From: an uncultured Planctomycetales bacterium
GTDB taxonomy: Bacteria > Planctomycetota > Planctomycetia > Pirellulales > Thermoguttaceae
Direction of reading: 5' to 3'
DNA length: 64,000 bases
NCBI GenBank assembly: GCA_937889015.1
Contig: CALARR010000352.1
Location: 1 to 64,000 of the forward strand
Part shown: positions 51,441-60,184 of the stretch, one piece after another
Position numbering within the stretch: the first letter of the stretch is position 1
Layout: each line of letters opens with the position of its first letter
Position numbers and translations under genes: made by a program
The notes under the pieces: generated by a model
Databases searched by the model: none
What the model saw: the letters and a program-made list of their open reading frames with translations, nothing else
What the model was told of the DNA's origin: nothing

Positions 51441-51646
51441 TTTTCCCACGGCCGCGGTCACTCGGGTTGGAGCGCGCAACTGCCGGAATGGCTAAAACTT
51501 GGAAATTCGGCCTGGTTGGCTGTCGACATCCGGCCGGGGCGCCTTACTACTGCTGTTGCAAAGAATGAAATCTAAGGTAGAACTACCGGAAACCCGTGTG
51601 CGATTCCAGGCCCCGAGTCCATCCACGAGGAAGGCAGTCTGAAGCG

Positions 51647-52762
51647 ATGAAAGCCCTATGTGAACGCGAGAAGTTGCTGCAGAGTTTCCAGACGGTGGCC
51701 GGCGTTGCCCCGACGCGCAGTCCGAAGCCCATTCTGCAGAACGTGAAGATGGCGCTGACTTCGGAAGCGGCGACGTTGATGGCGACCGACCTGGAGATCG
51801 GCATCCGGTTGGAGGTGCCTGGGGTGGAAGTGCAGGTGCCCGGGAGCGCGGTGTTGCCGATCGCGCGTTTCGGCATGATTTTGCGTGAGAGTTCGGACGA
51901 GAAGCTGTACTTGGAGAGCGACGGCGGGAGCACGATCATCCGGGGGCAGCGGAGCCAATTTCGGCTGCCCAGTGAGAATCCGGACGAGTTCCCCAACGTG
52001 GTGGAATTCAACGAAGAGAAGTACCATGAGATGCCGGCGCGCTTTTTCCGCGAGATCGTGCGGCGCACGGCATTCGCCACGGACAACGAAAGCAGTCGCT
52101 ATGCGTTGGGGGGCGTGTTGCTGGAACTGAGCGACACGGGGATCACGGCCGTGGGCACCGACGGGCGCCGCCTGGCGCGGCAGGAAGGCCCGGCGCGCTC
52201 GAACGGCGGGCATGAAACCATCGAAAGCACGACGATCATCCCCACGCGCGCCATGCATCTGATTGACCGGGCCTTGGCCGAGAACGAAGGGGACATGGAG
52301 TTGGCGGCGCGGGGCAACGACGTGCTGATCAAGAGCGGCCGAGCTACGATCTACACGCGGTTGGTCGAGGGGCGTTTTCCTCGCTGGCGGGACGTATTTC
52401 CGGCGCGGCAGAATCCGATGCGCGTGGACTTGCCGGTGGGCCCGTTCTATGCCACGGTTCGGCAGGCGGCCATCGTCAGCAGCGAGGAGCGCCGGGGCGT
52501 GGATTTCACCTTCGGTGAAGGCAAGGTGGTGCTCAACTGCCGGGGAGCCGAGTTCGGCGAATCGCAGGTTGAACTGCCGATAGCCTACGACGGAGTTCCG
52601 CTGCCGATCACCCTGGACCCGCGGTTTTTCAGCGATTTTCTGAAGGTGCTCGATCCGGAGAAGACCTTCCAATTGGAGATGCAGGATCCGGACAGCGCGG
52701 TGGTTTGCACCACGGACGACAATTATTCGTACGTGATCATGCCGCTGGCTCGGGATCATTGA
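51647..52762 (+). CDS. dnaN: DNA polymerase III beta sliding clamp
   Basis: 371 aa, normal for the family. Three clamp domains are visible: MKALCEREKLLQSFQTV..., RYALGGVLLELSDTGITAVGTDGRRLA in the second, and the conserved C-terminus NYSYVIMPL. ATG 51647 begins the conserved N-terminus. Its TGA overlaps the ATG of the DciA-like gene (TGATG), so expression is coupled. Confidence 0.96.
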   Translation: MKALCEREKLLQSFQTVAGVAPTRSPKPILQNVKMALTSEAATLMATDLEIGIRLEVPGVEVQVPGSAVLPIARFGMILRESSDEKLYLESDGGSTIIRGQRSQFRLPSENPDEFPNVVEFNEEKYHEMPARFFREIVRRTAFATDNESSRYALGGVLLELSDTGITAVGTDGRRLARQEGPARSNGGHETIESTTIIPTRAMHLIDRALAENEGDMELAARGNDVLIKSGRATIYTRLVEGRFPRWRDVFPARQNPMRVDLPVGPFYATVRQAAIVSSEERRGVDFTFGEGKVVLNCRGAEFGESQVELPIAYDGVPLPITLDPRFFSDFLKVLDPEKTFQLEMQDPDSAVVCTTDDNYSYVIMPLARDH

Positions 52763-53082
52763 TGGCAAGGATGTCGCAAATGGCCAAGGGCCCACAACGA
52801 ATTGCCAACGTGTTGTCGGAACTGATGGCCCAGCGGGGCTATGGGCGTGTGCAGAGCACGGCCGGCTACGAGCAGGCATGGCGAGAAGTGGCGGGTCCGC
52901 TGGCAGCGCAGTACACGCGGGTTGGCGGTCTGAAGCGGGGTTGCCTGGAGATCCTGGTGGCCAATTCGACCCTCATGCAGGAGTTGAGCTTCCAGCGAGT
53001 GCGGCTGCTGGAGAAGCTGGCGGACCGCCTCCCCGATCAAGGGATTCGCAATCTCCGCCTGCGTGTGGGAGCGGTCGATTGA
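52762..53082 (+). CDS. DUF721/DciA-like protein (replicative helicase loader family)
   Basis: 106 aa. It has the DUF721 pattern: IANVLSELMAQRGYGRVQSTAGYEQAWREVAGPLAAQYTRVGGLKRGCLEILVANSTLMQELSFQRVRLLEKL. DciA-type proteins bind DnaB and act as the ancestral helicase loader. Position after dnaN supports this. Translationally coupled to dnaN. Confidence 0.85.
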   Translation: MARMSQMAKGPQRIANVLSELMAQRGYGRVQSTAGYEQAWREVAGPLAAQYTRVGGLKRGCLEILVANSTLMQELSFQRVRLLEKLADRLPDQGIRNLRLRVGAVD

Positions 53083-53300
53083 GTACCGCGCTGATGGTCA
53101 TAAGGGGGGCGCGAACATCGACGTTCGAATCGTGCTGACAGGAGCCGTCCCCGTTCTTGACGCGATTGGGAAAGGGAAGCGAGGATGGGAGATGCTGGCC
53201 AGAGGTGAATTGCCCAACCCCTATTGAGAGTCTCAAGTTCACCTTTACAGCCGGCGTTGGGGAGCCGAGAATAGTCAGGAAACGGTGGTTTGAGTTTGAA

Positions 53301-53340
53301 GCGGCCCTCCTCCTGTGGTGGGGGGTCGCCTTTTGTTTGT
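53301..53340 (+). terminator. Intrinsic terminator / greA leader attenuator
   Basis: The left arm GCGGCCCTCCTCC (53301-53313), loop TGT and right arm GGTGGGGGGTCGC (53317-53329) pair along all 13 positions (with G-T pairs), followed by TTTTGTTTGT. It ends 20 bp before the greA ATG, so it either ends the dnaN-dciA transcript or attenuates greA. Confidence 0.75.
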
Positions 53341-53359
53341 TACGTCCTGGAGAGCGAGC

Positions 53360-53839
53360 ATGCTGGAACGTATCCCCATGACCCGTGCGGGTTATGACAA
53401 ACTGAAGGCCGACCTGGCCCATCTGGAGCATGACGAGCTGCCGGTGCTGCAACAGCGTGTAGCCACGGCTCGATCGGAAGGGGATCTGTCGGAGAACGCC
53501 GAGTATCATGGGGCTCGCGAGAGCTTGGGGATGCTGCAGGCGCGGATCAACGTGCTGCGCGACAAGCTGTCGCGCGCGGTGCTGTTGGACCCGTCGCAGT
53601 CGCCCAAGGACCAGGTGGCCTTTGGGTCGGTGGTGGTGGTGAAGGACCTGGACTTCGAGGACGAAGAGGAGTTCACGCTGGTTGGTGCGGGCGAAGAGGA
53701 CTACGACACGGGGAAGATCCTCATCACGAGCCCTTTGGCGCAGGGGTTGGTGGGCAAGAAGGTGGGGGACCAAGTGGAGATTCCGGTGCCCAAGGGCACG
53801 CTGCGATTTGAGATACTGTCTATCCGCATACCCGAGTGA
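53360..53839 (+). CDS. greA: Transcription elongation factor GreA
   Basis: 159 aa, normal length. The N-terminal coiled coil has the catalytic tip motif SEGDLSENAEYHGARE. The C-terminal FKBP-like domain follows (VVKDLDFEDEEEFTLVGAGEEDYDTGKILITSPLAQGLVGKKVGD). It rescues backtracked RNA polymerase. GGAGAG at 53349 precedes ATG 53360, and a hairpin with T-run lies just upstream. The TGA overlaps the tadA GTG start. Confidence 0.95.
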   Translation: MLERIPMTRAGYDKLKADLAHLEHDELPVLQQRVATARSEGDLSENAEYHGARESLGMLQARINVLRDKLSRAVLLDPSQSPKDQVAFGSVVVVKDLDFEDEEEFTLVGAGEEDYDTGKILITSPLAQGLVGKKVGDQVEIPVPKGTLRFEILSIRIPE

Positions 53840-54336
53840 ATCTGAGGCCCATGTTCCAGGATTCGGGCGGCGACGGTCCACACGCCTATTACATGCGGTT
53901 GGCTCTGGAAGAGGCCCAGCAAGCTGAGCGGGAGGAGGAGGTCCCGGTTGGGGCGTTGATTGTGCAGGGACAACGGATCATTGCGCGCGCGCACAACCAG
54001 CGAGAGCAACTGCACGACCCGACGGCGCATGCCGAGATGATCGCCATCACCCAGGCGGCGGAAGCGTTGCAGAGTTGGCGTTTGGAGGAGTGCGTCCTGT
54101 ACGTGACGCTGGAGCCGTGTGTGATGTGTGCGGGGGCGATTGTTCAGGCACGGATTCCGACGGTGGTGTACGGGGCGACGGACCCCAAGGCGGGGGCCGT
54201 GCAGAGTCTGTTTCGGCTACTGGAAGACGCGCGGCTGAACCATCGCTGCGAGGTGGTGTCGGGCGTGCTGGGGGAGGCCTGCGGACAGGTTTTGAGTCGG
54301 TTTTTTCAACGGCAACGGCAACTGGGCAAGAAGTGA
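53836..54336 (+). CDS. tadA: tRNA-specific adenosine deaminase
   Basis: 166 aa, converts A34 to inosine in tRNA-Arg. Zinc ligands and proton donor are in TAHAEMIA (His65, Glu67) and EPCVMCAGA (Cys95, Cys98). The GTG start overlaps the greA stop (GTGA); ATG 53851 is an alternative. Clean TadA rather than another CDA-fold enzyme. Confidence 0.93.
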   Translation: MNLRPMFQDSGGDGPHAYYMRLALEEAQQAEREEEVPVGALIVQGQRIIARAHNQREQLHDPTAHAEMIAITQAAEALQSWRLEECVLYVTLEPCVMCAGAIVQARIPTVVYGATDPKAGAVQSLFRLLEDARLNHRCEVVSGVLGEACGQVLSRFFQRQRQLGKK

Positions 54337-54346
54337 CTGTAATTGC

Positions 54347-54376
54347 TTGACATGGGTGGTCAGGCGGCTCGATAAT
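54347..54376 (+). promoter_or_regulatory. Predicted sigma-70 promoter
   Basis: TTGACA (54347-54352), 18-bp spacer, GATAAT (54371-54376), about 150 bp upstream of the Gfo/Idh gene. Confidence 0.65.
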
Positions 54377-54533
54377 CTCACGTAATGCCTGTCTGTTGCG
54401 GAAGGGGGGGGCCTGCTGCCGGGTCTGCGAGCCTCTTTCGCCAGCATGTACGATAGCCTGCACGTTTGCTAGCGCGAGCGTGTCCCGCCCAGGCTCGCCC
54501 GTTTTCCTTCCCTGTGCCTGGAGAAGAATCGCT

Positions 54534-55928
54534 ATGAGTACGATCCATCGTCGGGAGTTCATGAATCGTTCGACGCAGACGGGGCTGGGCCTTGCCGCCG
54601 GATTGACGATTCTGAGCAATGCCGGTTCGGTTCGAGGCGCCCCGGCCAACGAGAAGGTGATGCTGGCCTTGGTCGGCAGCGGAGGGCGCGGGAACAACCT
54701 CACGAAGGGCTTCAACGAGCGGACCGACTGCGAGTTCGCCTACGTTTGCGATTGCGACAGCAAGCGGGGCGAGGGGGTGACGAAGACCGTAGCGCAACAG
54801 CAGAACGGCAAGGCGCCGAAGTTCGAGCCGGACTTCCGCAAGATGCTGGAAGACAAGTCGGTCGACGCGGTGGTGATCGCCACGCCTGACCACTGGCACG
54901 CCCCAGCGACGGTTTGGGCCTGTCAGGCGGGCAAGGACGTGTATGTGGAGAAGCCGCCGACCCACAACTGCTGGGAAGGGCAGAAGATGATCGAGGCGGC
55001 GCGGAAGTACAAGCGGATCGTGGAGGTCGGGACGCAGAACCGCAGTGCACAGCACAACATGGACGCGCGTAAGTACATTGCCGACGGCAAGCTGGGCGCG
55101 GTGCACTACTGCCGGATCTTGAATCAGAAGAGCTGGCCGAATTTCCCCATCCTTCCGGACAGCGATCCGCCCGCGGGACTGAACTGGGACATGTGGAACG
55201 GCCCGGCGCCGGATGCCAAGTACAACGCCAACTTCCATCGGAAATGGAACCATTTCTGGCGTTATTCCAGCGGCGACATCATCAACGACGCGATTCACCA
55301 GATCGACTTGGCGCGGTGGTTGTTGGGGGTGGAATATCCGAAGCACGTGTACAGCACGGGGGCGCGGTTCGAGCAGGTTGTGACGGCCAAGGGGGTGGAG
55401 CCGGGGGCGGCCGAATCGCCGGACACGCAGACCGCCGTGTTCCAGTTCGACAACATGGTGGTGAACTTCGAGTTGACGCTGTTCACGCCGTACATGTTGA
55501 AGATTTCGCCGCAGATTCGCGAGTCGCTGGACGAGTTCCCCTACTGGCCGCAATGCGCCACGCACATCGAGATTTTTGGAACCAAGGGGGTGATGTTTGT
55601 GGGCCGGCACGGGGGCGGGTGGCAGGTGTTTGACCGGCCGCAGCGCGAAGTGCCGCAGGTCGTGGCGCAGGGCAACGGCAAGTTCCCCGACCCTGAGCAC
55701 AAGGAGAACTTCATCAAGTGCGTGCGGAGCCGCGAGATGCCCAACGCCGACATCCGCGAGGGGCACATCAGCACCCTGTGGTCGCACTATGCCACGATGA
55801 GCTATCGGCTGGGCGGCGAGAAGCTGGTGATCGATCCCAAGACCGAGCAGATCGTGGGCAACGACAAGGCGATGGCCATGTTCCGCCGCGAGTATCGCAA
55901 GCCGTGGGTGGTTCCGGACCAGGTCTGA
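54534..55928 (+). CDS. Tat-exported Gfo/Idh/MocA family oxidoreductase
   Basis: 464 aa from ATG 54534 (GGAGAAG just upstream). Signal region IHRREFMNRSTQTGLGLAAGL has a twin-arginine start. Rossmann fold with VGSGGRGNNL; EKP motif VYVEKPPTHN; C-terminal domain with INDAIHQIDLARWLLG. About the same architecture as the gene at 27.3 kb but not a recent duplicate. Substrate unknown; probably sugar-related. Confidence 0.88.
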   Translation: MSTIHRREFMNRSTQTGLGLAAGLTILSNAGSVRGAPANEKVMLALVGSGGRGNNLTKGFNERTDCEFAYVCDCDSKRGEGVTKTVAQQQNGKAPKFEPDFRKMLEDKSVDAVVIATPDHWHAPATVWACQAGKDVYVEKPPTHNCWEGQKMIEAARKYKRIVEVGTQNRSAQHNMDARKYIADGKLGAVHYCRILNQKSWPNFPILPDSDPPAGLNWDMWNGPAPDAKYNANFHRKWNHFWRYSSGDIINDAIHQIDLARWLLGVEYPKHVYSTGARFEQVVTAKGVEPGAAESPDTQTAVFQFDNMVVNFELTLFTPYMLKISPQIRESLDEFPYWPQCATHIEIFGTKGVMFVGRHGGGWQVFDRPQREVPQVVAQGNGKFPDPEHKENFIKCVRSREMPNADIREGHISTLWSHYATMSYRLGGEKLVIDPKTEQIVGNDKAMAMFRREYRKPWVVPDQV

Positions 55929-56040
55929 CGCCACCACGCGAGGATCCGAAGCGAGAGGACCAACGGCCTTCAGCCCTTGCGGCTGGAGGCCGCGTCTTTT
56001 GCGCGGGAGCGTGAACCGGCGCGGAGGATTCAGGGACGCG

Positions 56041-56105
56041 TCGAATCTCAGAACACAAGCGAGGCAACCGTGGCGAGTCGCCTTCGCTGGCGCTGCAGGC
56101 TTCCA
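56041..56105. terminator. Hairpin between convergent genes (family 4, copy B)
   Basis: Related to 12291-12351 (shared CCTTCGCTGGCGCTGCAGGCTTC-like arm, ACAAGCGAGGC). Again sits between two convergent genes, here Gfo/Idh and P-II. Arms are less perfect than in copy A. Confidence 0.45.
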
Positions 56106-56114
56106 TGGGCACGT

Positions 56115-56429
56115 CTATTGCAGCCACTCTTCGCCGGCCAGGGTGGGGAGGACGAAGATCTTGCCATCGCCCATCCGGCCGGTGCGCGCGACCTCGACGA
56201 TGGTGCGGACGACTTCTTCCACGCGCGGGTCATCGACCCAGAGGGTGATCTCGACCTTGGGCAGATAGGCCAGCGAATACTCGCTGCCGCGGTATTCGTC
56301 GAGGTAGCTTTTCTGGCGACCGTAGCCCTTGACTTCGCGCACGCCGCAGGCCTCCAGCGGCGCGTGCTTGAGGGCCTCGAGGACCTTTTCGACCAGATAC
56401 GGTTTGACGATGGCAACGACTTCTTTCAC
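56115..56429 (-). CDS. P-II family nitrogen regulatory protein
   Basis: 104-aa P-II-like protein. It shows VVAIVKPYLVEKVLEAL, a T-loop (GYGRQKSYLDEYRGSEYSLAYLPKV) with the YRGSEY tyrosine, and the B-loop TGRMGDGKIFVLP. The C-terminus ends TLAGEEWLQ, without the usual RTGE. There is no amtB or glnA beside it. It likely senses ATP/ADP and 2-oxoglutarate, but its target is unknown. Confidence 0.88.
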   Translation of the reverse strand: MKEVVAIVKPYLVEKVLEALKHAPLEACGVREVKGYGRQKSYLDEYRGSEYSLAYLPKVEITLWVDDPRVEEVVRTIVEVARTGRMGDGKIFVLPTLAGEEWLQ

Positions 56430-56553
56430 GATCGCTCCCGGCTGGGGAAGGCACGGCCGGCGTGGCCGGCGGTTGCGGCAGCCTTGGCCCTATTATAGGA
56501 GCGGAAAGCGGAGAGCGGAAAGCGGGCGGTCTGAGCGATGGGGAGCGACAGAT

Positions 56554-58203
56554 TCATGGATCGTCCTTCTGGATTGCGTCGGGCCCGGCAGTCCGGTGTC
56601 TCCCCCAGAGAAGGGCCAACTCCTCACCGCCCAGCAGCCAATAGACGGCCAGATACGCGCCGGCCCCGGTCGCGGCTGGCAACAGGGTGTGGATGGCCTG
56701 TTGGATCAGGGCCGAGCCCGCAGGCAGTGAGCCGAGCAGACCGAGGGCCACCAGGGCCATGGCGATCGTGGCCAGCGCGCTGCGCGCGGCCGTGCGGAGC
56801 AAAGGGGCCCAGCCCAAGGGCACCTTGCGGGACGAAAAGAGCGTTGCCAGCAGCACCGCTTGCACCACGGCGGCGGTGCTGGTGGCGGTGGCCAGCCCGG
56901 CCTCGGCCATCGGCCATATCAGGAGCAGATTGAGGGCCAGGTTCACGACCACAGCCAGGCAACCCACGCGGACAGGCGTGCCACGATCGCCGAGGGAGTA
57001 GAAGCCGCGAACCAGTACGGGGATGGCGCAATAGGCCCAGACACCGGCCGCATAGCAGCTTATGACGCGCGCCGCGCGGAGGGTATCGTCGGCCGTGAAC
57101 GAGCCACGTTGGAACAGGAGGCGCGCCAGGGGCTCGGAGATGATCATCAATCCGACCGCTGCAGGCAGGGCCAGAAAGAGCACCAGGCGCAGTCCGAAGG
57201 TGAGATCGCGGGCCACCGCCTGGTGATCGCCGCGTGCGGCGTGCCGACTGAGCAGCGGATAGATCGAGGTGGCCACGGCCAACCCGAACAGGGCCAAGGG
57301 GAGTTCGTACATCCGCTCGCCGTAGTAGATGGAAGCGGCGGCCCCTTGCGACAGGGGATAGGCCACGTGGCGGCCCAACAGTTGGAAGGCGTCGGGACCG
57401 CCAGCCGGGGCCGAAAGACCCCAGGCGATGAAGCTGTTCAAGAGCGTGTTGATCTGGGTGACGGCCAGGCCCAAGGTCATGGGGAGCATGGCCCAGGCGA
57501 TCCGTGCGACTGCGGGGCGACTGGTTTGCCAGTCGTAGTGGAAGTGGTAACCAAAGCGGGGCAACACGAGCAACTGCAGCAGCCACTGCAGCAGACCGGA
57601 GACGAGCACGCACCCAGCGACCACGTAGGCCTGCGCTTGCTTGTCGTCGGTCAGGCAGGGCGCGATGATCCAGACACCCACCAGCCAGCAGGTGTTGAGC
57701 AAGGCTGGGGCCAGGGCCGGAGCGGCGAAATGCCCGTGGGCATTGAGCGTCGCGGCGGCTTGAGCTGCCAGGCAGATGAAGAGCATGTACGGCAGCATCA
57801 CCGCCGTCAGGCCGGTCAGCAGCCCCATGCCCGGCACGTCGCCCCAGAAGAACCAGACCAGTCCGCAGGCGCTTTCCAGCAGGGCCAAGAGGACCATCAA
57901 GAGGAGGCTGAGCCAGACGAAGACCACGCTGGCCAGAGAGCGGGCGCGTTGGAGGGAGAGTTCCAACTCGGCGGTCAGGACAGGCAGGTAGCTGGCGCTC
58001 AAGGCACCTTCGCCAAACAAGCGGCGAAAGGTGTTGGGGATGCGGAAGGCCACCACAAAGGCGTCCATCACCCCCCCTTGCGACAGGCCGAAGAGGGCCG
58101 CGGTGGCCACGTCGCGAAGCATCCCCAGCAGGCGGCTGACGAGGGTGCCCAGGCTTGTGATCCGGGCCCCGGCGATCAGGGTATGTCGGGGAGTAGTAGA
58201 CAT
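56554..58203 (-). CDS. murJ: Lipid II flippase MurJ
   Basis: 549 aa with about 14 membrane helices, the MurJ/MviN size. Family hallmarks are SRLLGMLRDVATAALFG, DAFVVAFRIPNTFRRLFGEGALSASYLP, YYGERMYELPLALFGLAVATSIYPLLSRHA and LLFQRGSFTADD. The presence of murJ argues for a peptidoglycan wall, in line with modern planctomycete data. Stands alone. Confidence 0.94.
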   Translation of the reverse strand: MSTTPRHTLIAGARITSLGTLVSRLLGMLRDVATAALFGLSQGGVMDAFVVAFRIPNTFRRLFGEGALSASYLPVLTAELELSLQRARSLASVVFVWLSLLLMVLLALLESACGLVWFFWGDVPGMGLLTGLTAVMLPYMLFICLAAQAAATLNAHGHFAAPALAPALLNTCWLVGVWIIAPCLTDDKQAQAYVVAGCVLVSGLLQWLLQLLVLPRFGYHFHYDWQTSRPAVARIAWAMLPMTLGLAVTQINTLLNSFIAWGLSAPAGGPDAFQLLGRHVAYPLSQGAAASIYYGERMYELPLALFGLAVATSIYPLLSRHAARGDHQAVARDLTFGLRLVLFLALPAAVGLMIISEPLARLLFQRGSFTADDTLRAARVISCYAAGVWAYCAIPVLVRGFYSLGDRGTPVRVGCLAVVVNLALNLLLIWPMAEAGLATATSTAAVVQAVLLATLFSSRKVPLGWAPLLRTAARSALATIAMALVALGLLGSLPAGSALIQQAIHTLLPAATGAGAYLAVYWLLGGEELALLWGRHRTAGPDAIQKDDP

Positions 58204-58392
58204 GGGCAAAATAGTAAGACCCAGCGCGTGCTTTGGCTAGAGCGGATTTTCTTGCACGGCGCGGCGAAACGAGCCGGACCCTGGCAGGCGCGGCAAAAAG
58301 AACGATAATGGGCACCTGTCGTCGACGGGGACCGATTCGTGAACGGCCCTTGCCACGTCGGGCGGCGCCGCACATTCGCAGGTAATCGGGCC

Positions 58393-58653
58393 ATGGCCAA
58401 ACGCTCTTCGTATCAAGACCGCATCATTCGCAACTACTACCAGAACCAGGACGCGATCATGCTCCAGCGCCTGGGCGAGCTGGCCACGGATCTGTATCTG
58501 GCGGAAGGCAAGTCGCGCGCCAACCTGTGGAAGCGGGCCGCGGCGGCATTGGCCAATCTGAAGGTTTCGGCGGCCGAAATCGAGCACCTGGTGAAGACCG
58601 ACAACCCGGCATTGCTGGCCACACGCGTGCAGCAGATGCTGGAGAAGCAGTGA
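58393..58653 (+). CDS. Small conserved protein of unknown function
   Basis: 86 aa, mostly helical, basic N-terminus (MAKRSSYQDRIIRNYYQNQDAIMLQRLGELATDLYLAEGKSRANLWKRAAAALANLK in short fragments). No domain recognised. ATG 58393 and uniform coding bias support it. Precedes thyX by ~96 bp and may share its transcript. Confidence 0.65.
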   Translation: MAKRSSYQDRIIRNYYQNQDAIMLQRLGELATDLYLAEGKSRANLWKRAAAALANLKVSAAEIEHLVKTDNPALLATRVQQMLEKQ

Positions 58654-58749
58654 ACGAATGCGAGCGACGAGCCCTCGGCCTCCGTGGCCCAGGGCGTACG
58701 TCGTCGTGGGATGTTCTTGGAATAATCTACGGATCTTGCCTGATTTGTC

Positions 58750-59664
58750 ATGCCGAGCAACGCGTCGATCATCGAAGAGCTGCGCTGGAAGAAGTTTCCT
58801 GTGCTGGACAACGGTTTTGTCTGCCTGGTCGACGCGATGGGGGACGATCAGGCCGTGGTTCAGGCGGCTCGGGTCAGCTATGGACAGGGCACGCGGCCGG
58901 TATCCGACGACCGCACGCTGATTCGCTACCTGATGCGCCACCGGCACACAACACCCTTCGAGATGGTGGAAGTGAAGGTCCTGGTGCGCGTGCCGATGGA
59001 CTGCTGGCGGCAGTGGATTCGGCACCGCACGGCCTCGGTGAATGAGTACAGCACGCGGTATTCGATCGCCATCGACGCCAGCCAGAGCACGCCCTCGGAC
59101 GAGTGGCGTTTGCAGTCTGCCTCCAATGCCCAAGGGAGCGAGGGGCGGTTGGACCCGGGGTTGGGGGCGGAGCTTTCGGCGGACGAAGCGGCCCTGCAGC
59201 AATCGGCGCGTGAGATCTATCAGCGGCGGATTGAACTGGGCGTGGCGCGCGAGCAGGCGCGCAAGGACTTGCCGCTGTCGACCTACACCGAGGCGTACTG
59301 GAAGGCCGATTTGCACAATCTGCTGCACTTTCTGCACCTGCGCATGGACGCGCACGCGCAATGGGAGATCCGGCAGTATGCGGCGACCCTCGGCCAGCAG
59401 ATCGTGCAACCGCTGTTTCCCTTGGTCTGGGAGGCATTTGAGGACTACCATCGGGCGGCGATGGACTTGAGCCGTTTGGAGCAGGGGGTGATCGCGCGAC
59501 TGGCGGCGGCAGGCCGAGTACCGGCCAGCGAAGCCGACTTCCTCGCGGCCCAGGACGAGGCTTGGGCCGGTTTGGGACGCTGCCGAGAACGGGACGAATG
59601 CCGGGAAAAACTTATGCGACTGGGACTGGTATCCCCGAGTACAGAAGGAGCGTCCCTTTCATGA
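58750..59664 (+). CDS. thyX: Flavin-dependent thymidylate synthase
   Basis: 304 aa. The ThyX motif RHRTASVNE occupies residues 91-99. Other family pieces are HTTPFEMVEVKVLVRVP and AYWKADLHNLLHFLHLRMD. It makes dTMP with FAD and methylene-tetrahydrofolate, independent of thyA. About 60 residues longer than compact ThyX. Its TGA overlaps the next ATG. Confidence 0.94.
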   Translation: MPSNASIIEELRWKKFPVLDNGFVCLVDAMGDDQAVVQAARVSYGQGTRPVSDDRTLIRYLMRHRHTTPFEMVEVKVLVRVPMDCWRQWIRHRTASVNEYSTRYSIAIDASQSTPSDEWRLQSASNAQGSEGRLDPGLGAELSADEAALQQSAREIYQRRIELGVAREQARKDLPLSTYTEAYWKADLHNLLHFLHLRMDAHAQWEIRQYAATLGQQIVQPLFPLVWEAFEDYHRAAMDLSRLEQGVIARLAAAGRVPASEADFLAAQDEAWAGLGRCRERDECREKLMRLGLVSPSTEGASLS

Positions 59665-60059
59665 GCCAATGTCACGCGCTGCGTCGGGAAATTCTGGCCC
59701 TCAACCAGCAACTGCTGGAGAGCATCGCCAAAGGCGATTGGGCCACCTACAGCCGGCTGTGCGATCCGGGCCTCACGGCGTTCGAGCCGGAAGCCCAGGG
59801 TCAACTGGTGGCGGGGATGGACTTCCACCGCTTCTACTTTGATCTGGGCGCCAGCCCCGGTCCCAGCAACACCACCATGGCCGCCCCGCACGTGTGGTTG
59901 CTGGGCGACGACGTGGCGATCGTTTGCTGCGTGCGGCTGGTGCAGAAACTGGATACCGCGGGCCAGCCCGTGATCCGGCGGTCGGAGGAGACGCGCGTCT
60001 GGCAGCGGCGCGACGGGCAGTGGCGCCATGTGCATTTCCACCGTTCGTGCAGTGAGTGA
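59661..60059 (+). CDS. SnoaL/DUF4440-like (CaMKII-association-domain-like) protein
   Basis: 132 aa cystatin-like alpha+beta fold: ILALNQQLLESIAKGDWATYSRLCDPGLTAFEPEAQGQLVAGMDFHRFYF then RRSEETRVWQRRDGQWRHVHFHRS. This is the NTF2/SnoaL superfamily, CaMKII association type. Starts with ATGA overlap behind thyX. Role unknown. Confidence 0.75.
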   Translation: MSQCHALRREILALNQQLLESIAKGDWATYSRLCDPGLTAFEPEAQGQLVAGMDFHRFYFDLGASPGPSNTTMAAPHVWLLGDDVAIVCCVRLVQKLDTAGQPVIRRSEETRVWQRRDGQWRHVHFHRSCSE

Positions 60060-60110
60060 CCCCCCACTGCGGCGGAGGCGATCGATCTAGGCCAAATTGG
60101 GTCGGATTCG

Positions 60111-60116
60111 TATAAT
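60111..60116 (+). promoter_or_regulatory. Predicted -10 element of parA
   Basis: Perfect TATAAT at 60111-60116, about 69 bp before the parA ATG. No convincing -35 is present at the right distance. Confidence 0.5.
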
Positions 60117-60184
60117 CGGGCCGCCGTGGGCCATCCAGAGGCCTGGGGCCGGGGATGTTACTTGGCACTGCAGGACGCAACAGC

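Noticed and set aside
51439..51447. TTTTCCCAC as a classical DnaA box
   Set aside because: Too many mismatches to TTATCCACA; the TGTTGAT boxes are the stronger signal.
53110..53140. GTTCGAATC resembling a tRNA T-loop
   Set aside because: The flanking bases do not form a five-pair T stem and no acceptor or anticodon arm is present.
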